NCBI RefSeq assembly: GCF_000013385.1
Contig: NC_007760.1
Span: forward strand, 4,314,001-4,378,000
Length of the DNA stretch: 64,000 nt
DNA from: Anaeromyxobacter dehalogenans 2CP-C
GTDB taxonomy: Bacteria > Myxococcota > Myxococcia > Myxococcales > Anaeromyxobacteraceae
Direction of reading: 5' to 3'
Within the stretch, counting starts at the first letter, position 1. The number at the start of each line of letters is the position of its first letter. Positions 1-11,021 of the stretch are shown here, piece by piece. The notes under the pieces were generated by a model. It was given only the letters and a program-made list of their open reading frames with translations. It was not told the origin of the DNA and searched no databases. Made by a program: the position numbers and the translations under genes.

Positions 1-1247
<1,247 letters not shown>

Positions 1248-1251
<4 letters not shown>

Positions 1252-2654
1252 CCACTCCCCGCTCCACGCCGCACTTCACCTCCGACGAGCTCGCGGCCGC
1301 GACCGGCGGCCGCTGGCTCGGCGCCCCGCCGGCCGCGGTGGACGGCGTCTCCACCGACACCCGCACGCTCGCCGCGGGGCAGCTCTTCGTGGCGCTGAAG
1401 GGCGAGCGCTTCGACGCGCACGACCACCTGGAGGCCGCCGCCGCGGCCGGCGCCGCCGCGCTGGTGGTGTCCGGGGCGTGGGCCGCCGCGCACCCCGCCC
1501 CCCCGCGCCCCGCGCTCGCGGTGGCCGACACGCTCGCGGCGCTCGGCGCGATCGCGCGCTTCCACCGCTGCCGGTTCGGCATCCCGGTGATCGGGGTCAC
1601 CGGCTCGAACGGCAAGACCACCACGCGCGAGATGATCGCCGCCATCCTGGCCACCCGCGGCCCGGTGCTGAAGACCGAGGGCAACCTGAACAACGAGGTG
1701 GGCGTCCCGCTCACGCTGTTCGGCCTGGACGACGCGCACGCGACCGCGGTCATCGAGATGGGGATGAACCACCCCGGCGAGATCGCGCGGCTCGCCGCGA
1801 TCGCCCAGCCGCAGGTCGGGGTGGTGACGCTGGCCGCGCCCGCCCACCTGGAGGGGCTCGGCACGGTGGAGGCGGTGGCGGACGCGAAGGCCGAGCTGTA
1901 CGAGGGGTTGCCGGCCGGCGGGATCGCGGTGGTGAACGCGGACGACGCGCGCATGCTGAAGCGCGGCGTCGCCTCCGGCCGCCGCATGCTCACGTTCGCC
2001 TCCGGCCGCGGCCGGCGCGGCGACGTGGTGGTGCTCGAGGTCCTCTCGCAGTCGGTGGAGGGGCTCCGCTTCGTGCTCGGCGTCGGCAACCGCGAGGTCC
2101 CGGTCCACATCCCCGGCCTGGTCGGCGCGCACAACGCCCGCAACGCCGCGGCCGCCGCCTGCGCGGCCATCGCGGTGGGCTGCACCGATCGCGAGATCGC
2201 GCAGGGGCTCGCCGCGGTCCGGCCGGTGGGCCGCCGCCTGCGCCTGGAGCGCCTCCCCTCCGGCGTCCAGCTGGTGGACGACTGCTACAACGCGAACCCG
2301 GCCTCGATGTCGGCGGCGCTCGAGGTCCTGCGCGACCTCGCCGCCGCGCCCGGCGCCCGCGCGGTCGCGGTGCTCGGGGACATGCTCGAGCTGGGGAGCT
2401 TCGAGGCGGAGGCGCACCGCGCGCTCGGCGCCGAGGCGGCGACCGCCGGGGTGGCGGTGCTGGCCGCGTTCGGGCCGCGCGCCCGCGCCACCGCCGAGGC
2501 CGCCCGCGCGGCCGGCCTCGCCGAGACCTTCCACACCGAGGACCTGGACCGCCTCGTCGCGTTCGTGCGCGAGCGGCTCCGTCCCACCGACGTCCTGCTC
2601 GTGAAGGGGAGCCGCGGCATGAAGCTCGAGCGGCTCGTCGAGGCCCTGCGCTAG
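1248..2654 (+). CDS. murF: UDP-MurNAc-tripeptide--D-alanyl-D-alanine ligase
   Basis: Cytoplasmic ligase that adds D-Ala-D-Ala to UDP-MurNAc-tripeptide, completing the pentapeptide. The 468 residues match the usual family length. Visible are an N-terminal STDTR segment typical of MurE/MurF, the ATP loop GVTGSNGKTTTRE at about residue 118, EMGMNHPGEI in the central domain, DDCYNANP, and GDMLELG in the C-terminal domain. The start is the ATG at 1248, which overlaps the murE stop (ATGA); a longer reading of the frame upstream is only an overlap with murE. The mraY start codon follows the stop directly. Confidence 0.97.
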
Positions 2655-3797
2655 ATGCTCTACCACCTCCTCTACCCGCTGGCCTACAAGCTCAGCCTCC
2701 TCAACGTCCTCCGCTACCCGTCCTTCCGCATCGTGGCGGCGGGGCTCACCGCCATGGTGCTGGGCCTGCTGCTCGGGCCGATCTTCATCGAGCGGATGCG
2801 GGTGCTCCAGTACGGCTCGACGAACGTCCGCGAGGACACGCCCGACACGCACAAGAAGAAGGCCGGCACGCCGTCGATGGGCGGCGCGCTGATCCTGGCC
2901 TCGGTCGCGATCGCCACCTTGCTGTTCGCCGACCTCGCCAACCGCTTCGTGTGGGCGGCCCTGCTCGTCACCCTCGGCTACGGCGCCATCGGCTTCACCG
3001 ACGACTGGCTCAAGATCTCGAAGAAGAACTCGAAGGGCCTGGCCGGCAAGAAGAAGCTGGTGCTCCAGGTCCTGGTGGTGGTGGTGGTCTACTACGCCTG
3101 CCTCACCGACTGGCGCTTCCACGTCGAGCACCGCTTCCCCTGGGTGTTCGTGGGCAGCTACGTGGACCTCCACGTGACGCTGCCGTTCGTGCCGTCCCGG
3201 CTGTTCAACCCGGACCTCGGCTTCCTCTACCTGCCGTTCATGGTGTTCGTGGTGATCGCCACCTCGAACGCGGTGAACCTGACCGACGGCCTGGACGGCC
3301 TCGCCATCGGGCCGACCGTCGTGTCGGCCATGACGTTCCTGGCGCTCTCCTACGTGGCGGGCGCCACCATCGCCGGGTTCAGCCTGGCCGAGTACCTGCG
3401 GGTGCCGTACATCCCCGGCGCGGAGGAGCTGGGCGTGTTCTGCTCGGCCATCTTCGGCGCGGGCGTGGCGTTCCTCTGGTACAACACCTATCCGGCGTCG
3501 GTGTTCATGGGCGACGTGGGCTCGCTCGCCCTGGGGGGCGGCCTCGGCATGATGGCGGTGCTCACCAAGAACGAGTTCGCGAGCGCCATCCTGCACGGCG
3601 TCTTCCTGACCGAGACGGTGAGCGTCATCCTCCAGGTCTGGTCCTTCAAGACCACCGGCAAGCGCATCTTCCGGATGGCGCCCATCCACCACCACTACGA
3701 GCTGAAGGGGTGGGCGGAGCCGAAGATCATCGTCCGCTTCTGGATCATCTCGGTGATGCTGGCGCTGGTGGCGCTGCTCTCCATCAAGCTGAGGTAG
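2655..3797 (+). CDS. mraY: Phospho-MurNAc-pentapeptide translocase
   Basis: Integral membrane enzyme that transfers phospho-MurNAc-pentapeptide to undecaprenyl phosphate, giving lipid I. The 380-residue polytopic protein carries the family signatures: KKKAGTPSMGG near the N-terminus, the acidic GFTDDWLK loop, NLTDGLDGLA (Mg/substrate site), FMGDVGSLALGG, and the histidine-rich MAPIHHHYELKGW near the C-terminus. The first base of the ATG follows the murF stop with no spacer, so translation is probably coupled. It hands its product to MurG, encoded three genes downstream. Confidence 0.98.
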   Translation: MLYHLLYPLAYKLSLLNVLRYPSFRIVAAGLTAMVLGLLLGPIFIERMRVLQYGSTNVREDTPDTHKKKAGTPSMGGALILASVAIATLLFADLANRFVWAALLVTLGYGAIGFTDDWLKISKKNSKGLAGKKKLVLQVLVVVVVYYACLTDWRFHVEHRFPWVFVGSYVDLHVTLPFVPSRLFNPDLGFLYLPFMVFVVIATSNAVNLTDGLDGLAIGPTVVSAMTFLALSYVAGATIAGFSLAEYLRVPYIPGAEELGVFCSAIFGAGVAFLWYNTYPASVFMGDVGSLALGGGLGMMAVLTKNEFASAILHGVFLTETVSVILQVWSFKTTGKRIFRMAPIHHHYELKGWAEPKIIVRFWIISVMLALVALLSIKLR

Positions 3798-3799
3798 CC

Positions 3800-5188
3800 G
3801 TGGCCGCACCGGAGCTGAAGGGCACCAGGGTGACGGTGGTGGGGCTCGCGAAGAGCGGCGTGGCCGCCGCGCGGCTCTGCGCCCGCGAGGGCGCGCGCGT
3901 CACCGTCACCGACCGCCGCGGCGAGGCCGCGCTGGGCGGCGCGCTCGCCGCGCTCCCGGCGTCGGTGACCCGCCGCCTGGGCGGCCACGACGCCGCCGAC
4001 TTCACCGGCGCCGACCTGGTGGTGGCGTCGCCGGGCGTGCCGCTCGCGAACCCGGAGATCCAGGCGGCGCGGCGGCGCGGCGTGCCGGTGTGGGGCGAGG
4101 TCGAGCTGGCCGCGCGCTTCCTGGGCGGCCTGCCGATCGTCGGGATCACCGGGACGAACGGGAAGTCCACCACCACCGCGCTCACCGGCGCCCTGCTCGC
4201 CCGCCACCGGCGGACGTTCGTGGGCGGCAACCTGGGCACCCCGCTCTCCGAGCTGGTCCTGTCCGGCGAGCCCGCCGCCGCCGCGGTGGTCGAGCTCTCC
4301 TCGTTCCAGCTCGAGGGGATCGAGCGCTTCCGCGCCCGGGTGGCGGCGGTGCTGAACGTCACCCCCGACCACCTCGACCGCTACCCCGACGTGGACGCGT
4401 ACGCGGCCGCGAAGGCGCGCCTGTTCGCGACCCAGGAGCCGGACGACGTGGCCGTCGCGAACGCGCGCGACCCGCGGGCGCTCGCCATGGCCGGCGCGTC
4501 GCGCGGCGACCTGCACACCTTCGGCTTCGGCGCGCCGGTCCCGGCCTCCGCCCGCGACGAGGGCGGCGAGCCCGGCCCCGGGGGCACGGCCATCTGGTAC
4601 ACGCCGCGCGGGCGGGCGCCGGAGCGCTACCAGCTGCACAACCGCGCGCTGCGCGGCCGCCACAACCGCGAGAACGCCATGGCCGCGGTGCTCTGCGCGC
4701 GGCTGATGGGCGTGCCGGGCGAGGCGGTCCAGGCCGGGCTGGACGCGTTCCCCGGCCTGCACCACCGGCTCGAGCTGGTGGCGGAGGGGCGCGGGGTCGA
4801 GTGGGTGAACGACTCCAAGGCCACCAACGTGGACTCGACCTTCGTCGGCCTGGCCGCGTTCCCGGCCGGCGCCCCGCGCGTGGTCCTCATCATGGGCGGC
4901 CGCGGCAAGAAGGCGCCCTACGCGCCGCTGCGCCCGCTGTTCGGCGGGCGGGTGAAGGCGCTGCTCACCATCGGGGAGGACGCGCCCGCCATCGAGCGGG
5001 AGCTGGGCGACCTCGCGCCCACCGAGCCGTGCGGCGACCTGCCCGGCGCGGTGCGCCGGGCCGCGGTCCTCTCGGGGCCGGGCGACGTGGTGCTGCTCTC
5101 CCCCGCCTGCGCCAGCTACGATCAGTTCGCGAGCTACGAGGAGCGCGGCGAGGCCTTCCGCCGGCTCGCGACGGAGCAGGCGCGATGA
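3800..5188 (+). CDS. murD: UDP-MurNAc-L-alanine--D-glutamate ligase
   Basis: Cytoplasmic Mur ligase adding D-glutamate to UDP-MurNAc-L-Ala. The chosen start is the GTG at 3800, two bases after the mraY stop; it gives 462 residues and begins at the Rossmann-like VTVVGLAKSGVAAARL segment expected at the N-terminus. The ATP loop GITGTNGKSTTT lies near residue 115, followed by ELSSFQLE, NVTPDHLDRY and WVNDSKATN, all MurD-type motifs. The order murD after mraY is typical of dcw clusters. The stop codon overlaps the ftsW ATG (ATGA). Confidence 0.96.
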   Translation: MAAPELKGTRVTVVGLAKSGVAAARLCAREGARVTVTDRRGEAALGGALAALPASVTRRLGGHDAADFTGADLVVASPGVPLANPEIQAARRRGVPVWGEVELAARFLGGLPIVGITGTNGKSTTTALTGALLARHRRTFVGGNLGTPLSELVLSGEPAAAAVVELSSFQLEGIERFRARVAAVLNVTPDHLDRYPDVDAYAAAKARLFATQEPDDVAVANARDPRALAMAGASRGDLHTFGFGAPVPASARDEGGEPGPGGTAIWYTPRGRAPERYQLHNRALRGRHNRENAMAAVLCARLMGVPGEAVQAGLDAFPGLHHRLELVAEGRGVEWVNDSKATNVDSTFVGLAAFPAGAPRVVLIMGGRGKKAPYAPLRPLFGGRVKALLTIGEDAPAIERELGDLAPTEPCGDLPGAVRRAAVLSGPGDVVLLSPACASYDQFASYEERGEAFRRLATEQAR

Positions 5189-6414
5189 GGCTCTTCCGCC
5201 AGGCCCGGGACGAACGCGCGCCCGAGGCGCCGCGGGCGGGCGCGCCGGGCTTCGACCCGCTCCTGCTCGCGGCGGTGCTGCTGCTCGTCGCGCTCGGCCT
5301 GGTGATGGTCTACTCGGCGAGCGCGGTCGAGGCGGGCCGCCGGCTCGGCGACGAGTTCTACTACCTGAAGCGGCAGCTGGTGGCGGTCGGCATCGGCCTC
5401 GCCGGCATGGCCGCGGTGCTGCGCGTGGGCTACCGCCGGATCGCGGCGGTGGCGTACCCGGTGCTCGCCGCCACGCTGGCGGCGCTGGTGCTGGTGAAGC
5501 TGGTGGGCCGCACCGCGGGCGGCGCGCAGCGCTGGATCCCGCTCGGCCCGGTGAACCTGCAGCCCGCCGAGCTCGCCAAGGTCGCGCTGGTGCTCTACCT
5601 CGCGCACTCGCTCTCGCGGAAGCAGTCCAAGATGCGGATGTTCTCCATCGGCCTGCTGCCGCACCTGCTCGTCACGCTGCTCATGGTGGGCCTGTGCCTG
5701 TGGCAGAAGGACCTCGGCACCGGCTTCATCCTGTTCATGGTGCTGTTCGCGATGCTGTTCGCGGCCGGCGCGCGGGTCTCCTACCTGGTGGCGGCGGGGC
5801 TGGTGGCCGCGCCGATCGCCTGGCACTTCATCAAGTCCACCGAGTACCGCTACCAGCGGTGGCTCGCCTTCATGAACCCCGAGCAGTACAAGACCACCTT
5901 CGCCTTCCAGCTCTGGGAGTCGCTGCTCGGCACCGCGAACGGCGGCTGGCTGGGGCAGGGGCTGGGCCAGGGCAAGGGCAAGCTGTACTTCCTGCCCGCC
6001 GCGCACACCGACTTCATCGCCGCGGTGCTGGCGGAGGAGACGGGGCTCGTCGGCATGGCGCTCCTGCTGCTGCTCTACGGCGTGGTGCTCTGGCGCGGCA
6101 CCCGCGCCGCGCTGCGCGCGCCCGACGCGTTCGGCTGCTACGCCGCCCTGGGCGTCACCGCGCTCGTCGGCACCCAGGCGCTCGTCAACCTGGCGGTGGT
6201 GTTCGGCCTCGCGCCGACCAAGGGGCTCACCCTGCCCTTCGTCTCCTACGGCGGCAGCTCCATCATGACGCTGCTCGCCGCGACCGGCCTGCTCCTGTCG
6301 GTGAGCGGCGAACGCGGCGGCTTCCTCACCCGGGCGCCTGCGGCGGTGCGGGTGGGCGCGCCCATCGGCGGCGCGCCGCGGCTGTCCGCGGCCCGCGCGG
6401 AGGACGCGTCATGA
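5185..6414 (+). CDS. ftsW: Septal peptidoglycan glycosyltransferase FtsW (SEDS family)
   Basis: Polytopic inner-membrane SEDS protein that polymerises lipid II at the septum together with a class B PBP. The 409 residues begin with a short cytoplasmic tail, then about ten membrane segments. Family motifs visible are YSASA in the first segment, LGPVNLQPAELAK, QKDLGTG, the extracellular loop ending in AAHTDFIAAVLAEE with the conserved aspartate, and LPFVSYGGSS near the end. The ATG at 5185 overlaps the murD stop. The partner ftsI is not in the window and presumably lies upstream of murE. The short C-terminal tail is alanine- and arginine-rich. Confidence 0.96.
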   Translation: MRLFRQARDERAPEAPRAGAPGFDPLLLAAVLLLVALGLVMVYSASAVEAGRRLGDEFYYLKRQLVAVGIGLAGMAAVLRVGYRRIAAVAYPVLAATLAALVLVKLVGRTAGGAQRWIPLGPVNLQPAELAKVALVLYLAHSLSRKQSKMRMFSIGLLPHLLVTLLMVGLCLWQKDLGTGFILFMVLFAMLFAAGARVSYLVAAGLVAAPIAWHFIKSTEYRYQRWLAFMNPEQYKTTFAFQLWESLLGTANGGWLGQGLGQGKGKLYFLPAAHTDFIAAVLAEETGLVGMALLLLLYGVVLWRGTRAALRAPDAFGCYAALGVTALVGTQALVNLAVVFGLAPTKGLTLPFVSYGGSSIMTLLAATGLLLSVSGERGGFLTRAPAAVRVGAPIGGAPRLSAARAEDAS

Positions 6415-7562
6415 GGATGATGGTGGCGGGCGGCGGCACCGGCGGGCACGTGTTCCCCGGCATCGCGCTGGCGGAGGAGGTGGTCACGCGCCACCCCGCC
6501 AACGACGTGGTCTTCGTGGGCACCGCCCGCGGCCTGGAGGCCTCGGTGGTCCCGGCCGCCGGCTTCCCCATCGAGCTCATCGAGGTGAAGGGGCTGAAGG
6601 GGAAGGGCCTCGTGGGCGCGCTGCTCAACCTGCTGCTGCTGCCCCGCGCGTTCCTGCAGTCCTGGCGCATCCTCAGGCGCTGGCGGCCGGACGTGGTGGT
6701 GGGGGTGGGCGGCTACGCCAGCGGGCCGGTGGTGCTCACCGCCTGGGCCATGCGCATCCCCACCGCGGTGCAGGAGCAGAACGCGATCGCGGGCCTCACC
6801 AACCGGCTCCTGGGACGCGTGGTGAAGGCGGCGTTCACCGCGTTCCCCGAGGCGGCCCGGCACTTCGCGCCGCGCAAGGTCTACCAGCTCGGCAACCCCA
6901 TCCGCCGGCGGCTGATGGAGAACTACATGCGGCCCGAGTCCGCGCACGGCGCGCCGCGGCTGCTCGTGTTCGGCGGCTCGCAGGGCGCGCACGCGCTCAA
7001 CATGCGCGTGATCGAGGCGCTGCCGCACCTCGCCGACCTGCGCGAGCGGATCCAGATCACCCACCAGACCGGCGCGCGCGACCGCGAGTACGTCGAGAAG
7101 GGCTACCGCGCCTGCGGGTTCACCCCGGACGTCCGCGAGTTCATCGACGACATGAGCGCGGCGTACGCGGGCTGCGACCTGGTGGTGTGCCGCGCCGGCG
7201 CGACCACGCTGGCCGAGCTGACCGTCTGCAAGAAGCCGTCGATCCTGGTCCCCTTCCCCGCCGCCGCCGACAACCACCAGGTGAAGAACGCGCGCAGCCT
7301 GGTGGACGCGGGCGCCGCGGTGATGATCGAGGAGCGCGACCTCACCGGCGAGGTGCTGGCGCGCGAGATCCGCGACATCCTCGACGCGCCGGAGCGCCGC
7401 GAGCGGATGGCGCGGGCCGCGGGCCGGCTGGGCAGCCCGCAGGCCGCCAAGGAGATCGCCGACGTGTGCATGGAGCTGGTCCGCCGCCGCTGGGGCTCGC
7501 CCTTCGGCCAGGCGCGCGAGCCCGGGCAGAAGCCCGCGCGCCCGCCGGATCTCGCGTCGTAG
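6411..7562 (+). CDS. murG: UDP-GlcNAc:lipid I N-acetylglucosaminyltransferase
   Basis: Peripheral membrane glycosyltransferase (GT28) that converts lipid I to lipid II on the cytoplasmic face. The 383-residue protein starts at the ATG at 6411, overlapping the ftsW stop, and opens with the glycine loop [11 protein letters not shown]. Other signatures are [18 protein letters not shown], the second glycine loop [11 protein letters not shown], and [11 protein letters not shown] with [10 protein letters not shown] for the UDP-GlcNAc site. It lies in the usual ftsW-murG-murC order. A 22-base gap with a GGAG-type ribosome site separates it from murC. Confidence 0.97.
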   Translation: MRMMVAGGGTGGHVFPGIALAEEVVTRHPANDVVFVGTARGLEASVVPAAGFPIELIEVKGLKGKGLVGALLNLLLLPRAFLQSWRILRRWRPDVVVGVGGYASGPVVLTAWAMRIPTAVQEQNAIAGLTNRLLGRVVKAAFTAFPEAARHFAPRKVYQLGNPIRRRLMENYMRPESAHGAPRLLVFGGSQGAHALNMRVIEALPHLADLRERIQITHQTGARDREYVEKGYRACGFTPDVREFIDDMSAAYAGCDLVVCRAGATTLAELTVCKKPSILVPFPAAADNHQVKNARSLVDAGAAVMIEERDLTGEVLAREIRDILDAPERRERMARAAGRLGSPQAAKEIADVCMELVRRRWGSPFGQAREPGQKPARPPDLAS

Positions 7563-7584
7563 CCCCCGAGGAGCGTCCCCCGAC

Positions 7585-8961
7585 ATGAGCCTCTTCCGTT
7601 CCAGGCAGGCCAAGATCCACTTCGTGGGCGTGGGCGGCATCGGCATGAGCGGCATCGCCGAGGTGCTGCTCAACCTCGGCTACACCGTCTCCGGGTCCGA
7701 CCTGCGCGAGTCCGAGACCACCCGCCGCCTGGCCGGGCTGGGCGGCCACATCTCCTACGGCCACGCCGCCGAGAACGTGCTCCAGGTGGACGTGGTGGTG
7801 ATCTCGTCCGCGGTGAAGCGCGACAACCCGGAGGTGCTGGAGGCGCGGCGGCGGAAGATCCCGGTCATCCCGCGCGCCGAGATGCTGGCCGAGCTGATGC
7901 GGCTCAAGTACGGCGTCGCCATCGCCGGCTCGCACGGCAAGACCACCACCACCTCCATGGCGGCGCACCTGCTCGCGCACGCCGGCCTCGACCCGACCGC
8001 GGTGGTGGGCGGCAAGGTGAACGCGTTCGGCTCCAACGCCAAGCTGGGCAAGGGCGACTACATGGTGGTGGAGGCGGACGAGTCCGACGGCTCGTTCCTG
8101 CGCATCCCGCCCACCATCGCGATCGTCACCAACATCGACCCCGAGCACCTCGACCACTGGAAGACGCCGGACGCGCTGCGCCGCGGGTTCGTGGACTTCG
8201 TGAACCGCGTGCCGTTCTACGGGCTCGCCATCCTCTGCATCGACCACCCCACCGTGCAGTCGATCCTGCCCGACGTGGAGAAGCGGGTGGTCACCTACGG
8301 CGAGAGCCACCAGGCCGACTACCGGGCCGAGGCCATCGAGCTGTCCGGCCACGCCGTCCGCTTCGACGCGTTCCGGCGCGACGAGGCGCTGGGGCGCTTC
8401 GAGGTGGCCATGGTGGGCCGCCACAACGCGCTCAACGCGCTCGCGGTCATCGCGCTCGGCGACGAGATGGGCATCCCGCCGCTCGTCACCCGCGAGGCGC
8501 TCCGCAGCTTCCAGGGCGTGCAGCGGCGCTTCACCGTCCGCGGCGAGGTGGCGGGCGTGACCGTGGTGGACGACTACGGTCACCACCCGGCCGAGGTGAA
8601 GGCCACGCTCCAGGGCGCGCGCGAGGCGTTCAAGCGGCGCGTGGTCTGCCTGTTCCAGCCGCACCGCTACACCCGCACCCGCGACCTCATGGCCGAGTTC
8701 GCCACCGCGTTCAACGACGCGGACGTGCTGCTGCTCACCGACATCTACGCCGCCGGCGAGGAGCCCATCCCGGGCGCGACCGCCGCGAACCTGGCGGAGG
8801 CCATCCGCGCCTGGGGCCACCGCGACGTGACGGTCGTCCCCCGCGCCGAGCTGGCCCGCGCCGCCAGGGAGCGGATCCGCCCCGGCGACCTGGTCCTCAC
8901 GCTCGGCGCCGGCGACGTGACCGCCGCCGGCCCGGAGCTCCTGGCGCTGCTCGAGCGATGA
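7585..8961 (+). CDS. murC: UDP-N-acetylmuramate--L-alanine ligase
   Basis: Mur ligase that attaches L-alanine to UDP-MurNAc, the first peptide step. The 458 residues show the N-terminal [10 protein letters not shown] nucleotide-binding motif, the ATP loop GSHGKTTTT near residue 113, [20 protein letters not shown], the DDYGHHP motif, and FQPHRYTR in the C-terminal domain, all characteristic of MurC. A GAGGAG ribosome site lies about 12 bases before the ATG. The stop overlaps an ATG (ATGA) that opens a very short frame leading to murB. Confidence 0.97.
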   Translation: MSLFRSRQAKIHFVGVGGIGMSGIAEVLLNLGYTVSGSDLRESETTRRLAGLGGHISYGHAAENVLQVDVVVISSAVKRDNPEVLEARRRKIPVIPRAEMLAELMRLKYGVAIAGSHGKTTTTSMAAHLLAHAGLDPTAVVGGKVNAFGSNAKLGKGDYMVVEADESDGSFLRIPPTIAIVTNIDPEHLDHWKTPDALRRGFVDFVNRVPFYGLAILCIDHPTVQSILPDVEKRVVTYGESHQADYRAEAIELSGHAVRFDAFRRDEALGRFEVAMVGRHNALNALAVIALGDEMGIPPLVTREALRSFQGVQRRFTVRGEVAGVTVVDDYGHHPAEVKATLQGAREAFKRRVVCLFQPHRYTRTRDLMAEFATAFNDADVLLLTDIYAAGEEPIPGATAANLAEAIRAWGHRDVTVVPRAELARAARERIRPGDLVLTLGAGDVTAAGPELLALLER

Positions 8962-9008
8962 GCGCCCCCTCCCCCGGCGCGCCGGCCCGCCCGGCCTCCC
9001 GCACGTGA
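8958..9008 (+). other. Possible 16-codon coupling mini-ORF between murC and murB
   Basis: The murC stop overlaps an ATG that opens a 16-codon frame rich in Pro, Ala and Ser. Its TGA overlaps the GTG of murB as GTGA. It could let ribosomes finishing murC reinitiate twice and reach murB, which has no convincing ribosome site of its own. No conserved peptide is recognised, and the arrangement could be chance in GC-rich DNA. Confidence 0.25.
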
Positions 9009-9994
9009 CCTGGCGCGACGAGATCGCCCGCCGCGTGCGCGGCGAGCACCTGCGCGACGCGCCGCTCGCGCCGCGCACCGCCGTGCGGGTCGGCGGGCCG
9101 GCCGACCTGCTCTGCCGCCCCGCCGACGGCGACGCGCTCTCGGCGCTGCTCGGCGCGGTGCGCGAGCTGGGGGTGCCGCTCTCGGTGCTCGGCGGCGGCG
9201 CGAACACGCTCGTCGCGGACGCGGGCGTGCGCGGGGTGGTGCTCCGGCTCCCGCAGGACTTCCCGGGCGAATCCACCGACGGTGACACGCTGGTCCTCTC
9301 CGCCGGCGCGCCCATCGCGCGGCTGCCGGCGCGCGCGCACGCGCACGGCCTCGTCGGCATGGAGTTCCTGGGCGGGATCCCCGGGACGCTGGGCGGCGCG
9401 GCGGCCATGAACGCCGGCACGCGCCTCGGCGAGATGAAGGACGTCGTCACGCGGCTCGAGCTCGCCACCGCCGACGGCGCCGGCTTCGTGCCCGCCGCCG
9501 CGCTGGGCTACGCCTACCGCACCTGCCGCCTCCCGCCCGGCGCGGTGGTCGCGCGCGTGGAGGTGCGGCTCCGCCCCGGCGACGTGGCCGCGAGCGAGGC
9601 GCTCATGCGCGAGGACCGCGAGCGCCGCCGCGCCACCCAGCCGCTCGACCGGCCCACCTTCGGCTCCACCTTCACGAACCCGCCGGGCGAGTACGCGGGG
9701 CGGCTCATCGAGGCGGTCGGGCTGAAGGGGCACCGCGTCGGCGGCGCCGTGTGGTCCCCGGTGCACGCGAACTTCGTGACCAACCTGGGCGGCGCGACCG
9801 CCCGCGACGTGCTCGCGCTCATCAGGCTCGCGCGGGCACGGGTGAAGGAGCGGTTCGGGATCGCGCTCGAGACCGAGGTCCGGCTGATGGGCGAGTTCCC
9901 GCCGGACGAGCTGGCAGGGCTGGACGGGCACGCGGCCGACGGCGGCGGCCCCGGCGCGGCGAGCGGGGGCGCGCGCCCCCGGGAGGCGACATGA
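9005..9994 (+). CDS. murB: UDP-N-acetylenolpyruvoylglucosamine reductase
   Basis: FAD/NADPH enzyme that reduces UDP-GlcNAc-enolpyruvate to UDP-MurNAc. The 329-residue protein has the FAD-binding N-terminal half, with VRVGGPADLL, LGGGANTLVADAG and FLGGIPGTLGGA, then GYAYRTCRL and the C-terminal block GSTFTNPPG...AGRLIEAVGLKG. The serine of the GSTF block and the glutamate of LETEVRLMG are the expected catalytic residues of the shorter, S. aureus-like type. No in-frame start lies upstream of the GTG at 9005. The last 30 or so residues are Gly/Pro/Ala-rich and dispensable-looking. The stop overlaps the ddl ATG. Confidence 0.95.
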   Translation: MTWRDEIARRVRGEHLRDAPLAPRTAVRVGGPADLLCRPADGDALSALLGAVRELGVPLSVLGGGANTLVADAGVRGVVLRLPQDFPGESTDGDTLVLSAGAPIARLPARAHAHGLVGMEFLGGIPGTLGGAAAMNAGTRLGEMKDVVTRLELATADGAGFVPAAALGYAYRTCRLPPGAVVARVEVRLRPGDVAASEALMREDRERRRATQPLDRPTFGSTFTNPPGEYAGRLIEAVGLKGHRVGGAVWSPVHANFVTNLGGATARDVLALIRLARARVKERFGIALETEVRLMGEFPPDELAGLDGHAADGGGPGAASGGARPREAT

Positions 9995-10917
9995 GCACGT
10001 GGACGGGCAAGAGGGTGGCGGTGCTGTACGGCGGGCGCTCCAGCGAGCGCGAGGTGTCGCTCCGGACCGGCGCCGCCTGCGCCGAGGCGCTCCGGCAGAA
10101 GGGCCACGACGTGGTGCTGGTGGACGTGGACCTCGAGGTCGCGGCGCGGCTCCGCGCCGAGCGGGTGGAGGTCGCGTTCGTGGCGCTGCACGGCCGGTGG
10201 GGCGAGGACGGCAGCATCCAGGGGCTGCTCGAGTCGATGGCCATCCCGTACACCGGCTCGGGCGTGCTCGCCTCGGCCATGGGCATGGACAAGACCGTGT
10301 CGAAGGCGATCTTCCGCTCGCTCGGGCTGGCCGTCGCCGACTACCGCGTGTTCCCGCGCGCCGCCGCCGGCGCGATCGGCGTGGACGACCTGCCGTTCGG
10401 CCTGCCCTGCGTGGTGAAGCCCGCCGGCGAGGGCTCGTCGGTGGGCGTGCACCTCGTGAACGCGGCCGCGGAGCTCGGGCCCGCCTGCCGCGACGCCGCC
10501 GGCTACGCCGGCGACGTGATCGTCGAGCGGTACGTCAAGGGCACCGAGGTGGACGTGGCGGTGCTGGAAGGCAAGGCGCTCGGGGCGATCGAGATCGTGC
10601 CCGCGAACGCGTTCTATGACTACGCCGCGAAGTACACCGCCGGCACCACGAAGTACTTCTACCCGGCGCGCATCCCCGAGGCGCACGTCCGCGCCGTCAT
10701 GGAGGCGGCCGAGGCCGCGCACCGCGGCATCGGCTGCAGCGGCGTGACCCGCGTGGACTTCATCGTGGCCGCCGACGGGACGCCGTACATCCTGGAGGTG
10801 AACACGCTCCCCGGGATGACCGCGACGTCGCTCGTCCCGAAGATCGCCGCCGGGCTGGGCCTGTCCTTCCCGGACCTGTGCGACCGGATCCTCGACGGCG
10901 CGGCGCTGAAGGCGTGA
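9991..10917 (+). CDS. ddl: D-alanine--D-alanine ligase
   Basis: ATP-grasp enzyme joining two D-alanines for MurF. The 308 residues include the N-terminal LYGGRSSEREVSLRTG motif, HGRWGEDGSIQG, the ATP-grasp KPAGEGSSVGV segment, and EVNTLPGMT with the Mg-binding Glu/Asn. The length is that of the short DdlB type. The ATG overlaps the murB stop. This is the last gene of the uninterrupted murE-ddl run; the next + strand gene of the dcw set, ftsQ, is about 1.35 kb away beyond a cytochrome gene on the other strand. Confidence 0.97.
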   Translation: MSTWTGKRVAVLYGGRSSEREVSLRTGAACAEALRQKGHDVVLVDVDLEVAARLRAERVEVAFVALHGRWGEDGSIQGLLESMAIPYTGSGVLASAMGMDKTVSKAIFRSLGLAVADYRVFPRAAAGAIGVDDLPFGLPCVVKPAGEGSSVGVHLVNAAAELGPACRDAAGYAGDVIVERYVKGTEVDVAVLEGKALGAIEIVPANAFYDYAAKYTAGTTKYFYPARIPEAHVRAVMEAAEAAHRGIGCSGVTRVDFIVAADGTPYILEVNTLPGMTATSLVPKIAAGLGLSFPDLCDRILDGAALKA

Positions 10918-10930
10918 GCGCCCTCTTCCG

Positions 10931-11000
10931 CCCTTCGACAGGCTCGGGGCGAGCGGAGCCTCCCGGTATCCGCGCGCGGTGAGCCCGTCGAACCGCGAGC
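10931..11000 (+). repeat. Bipartite interspersed repeat, copy 1
   Basis: Half A (10931-10956) is CCCTTCGACAGGCTCGGGGC followed by GAGCGG. Half B (10977-11000) is GGTGAGCCCGTCGAACCGCG followed by AGC. Both halves recur near-identically at 62533-62630 and, inverted, at 63551-63622. It lies between the convergent ends of ddl and the cytochrome gene, where transcripts from both sides stop. Confidence 0.75.
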
Positions 11001-11021
11001 CGGACGGTGGGCCAGCGCCCC

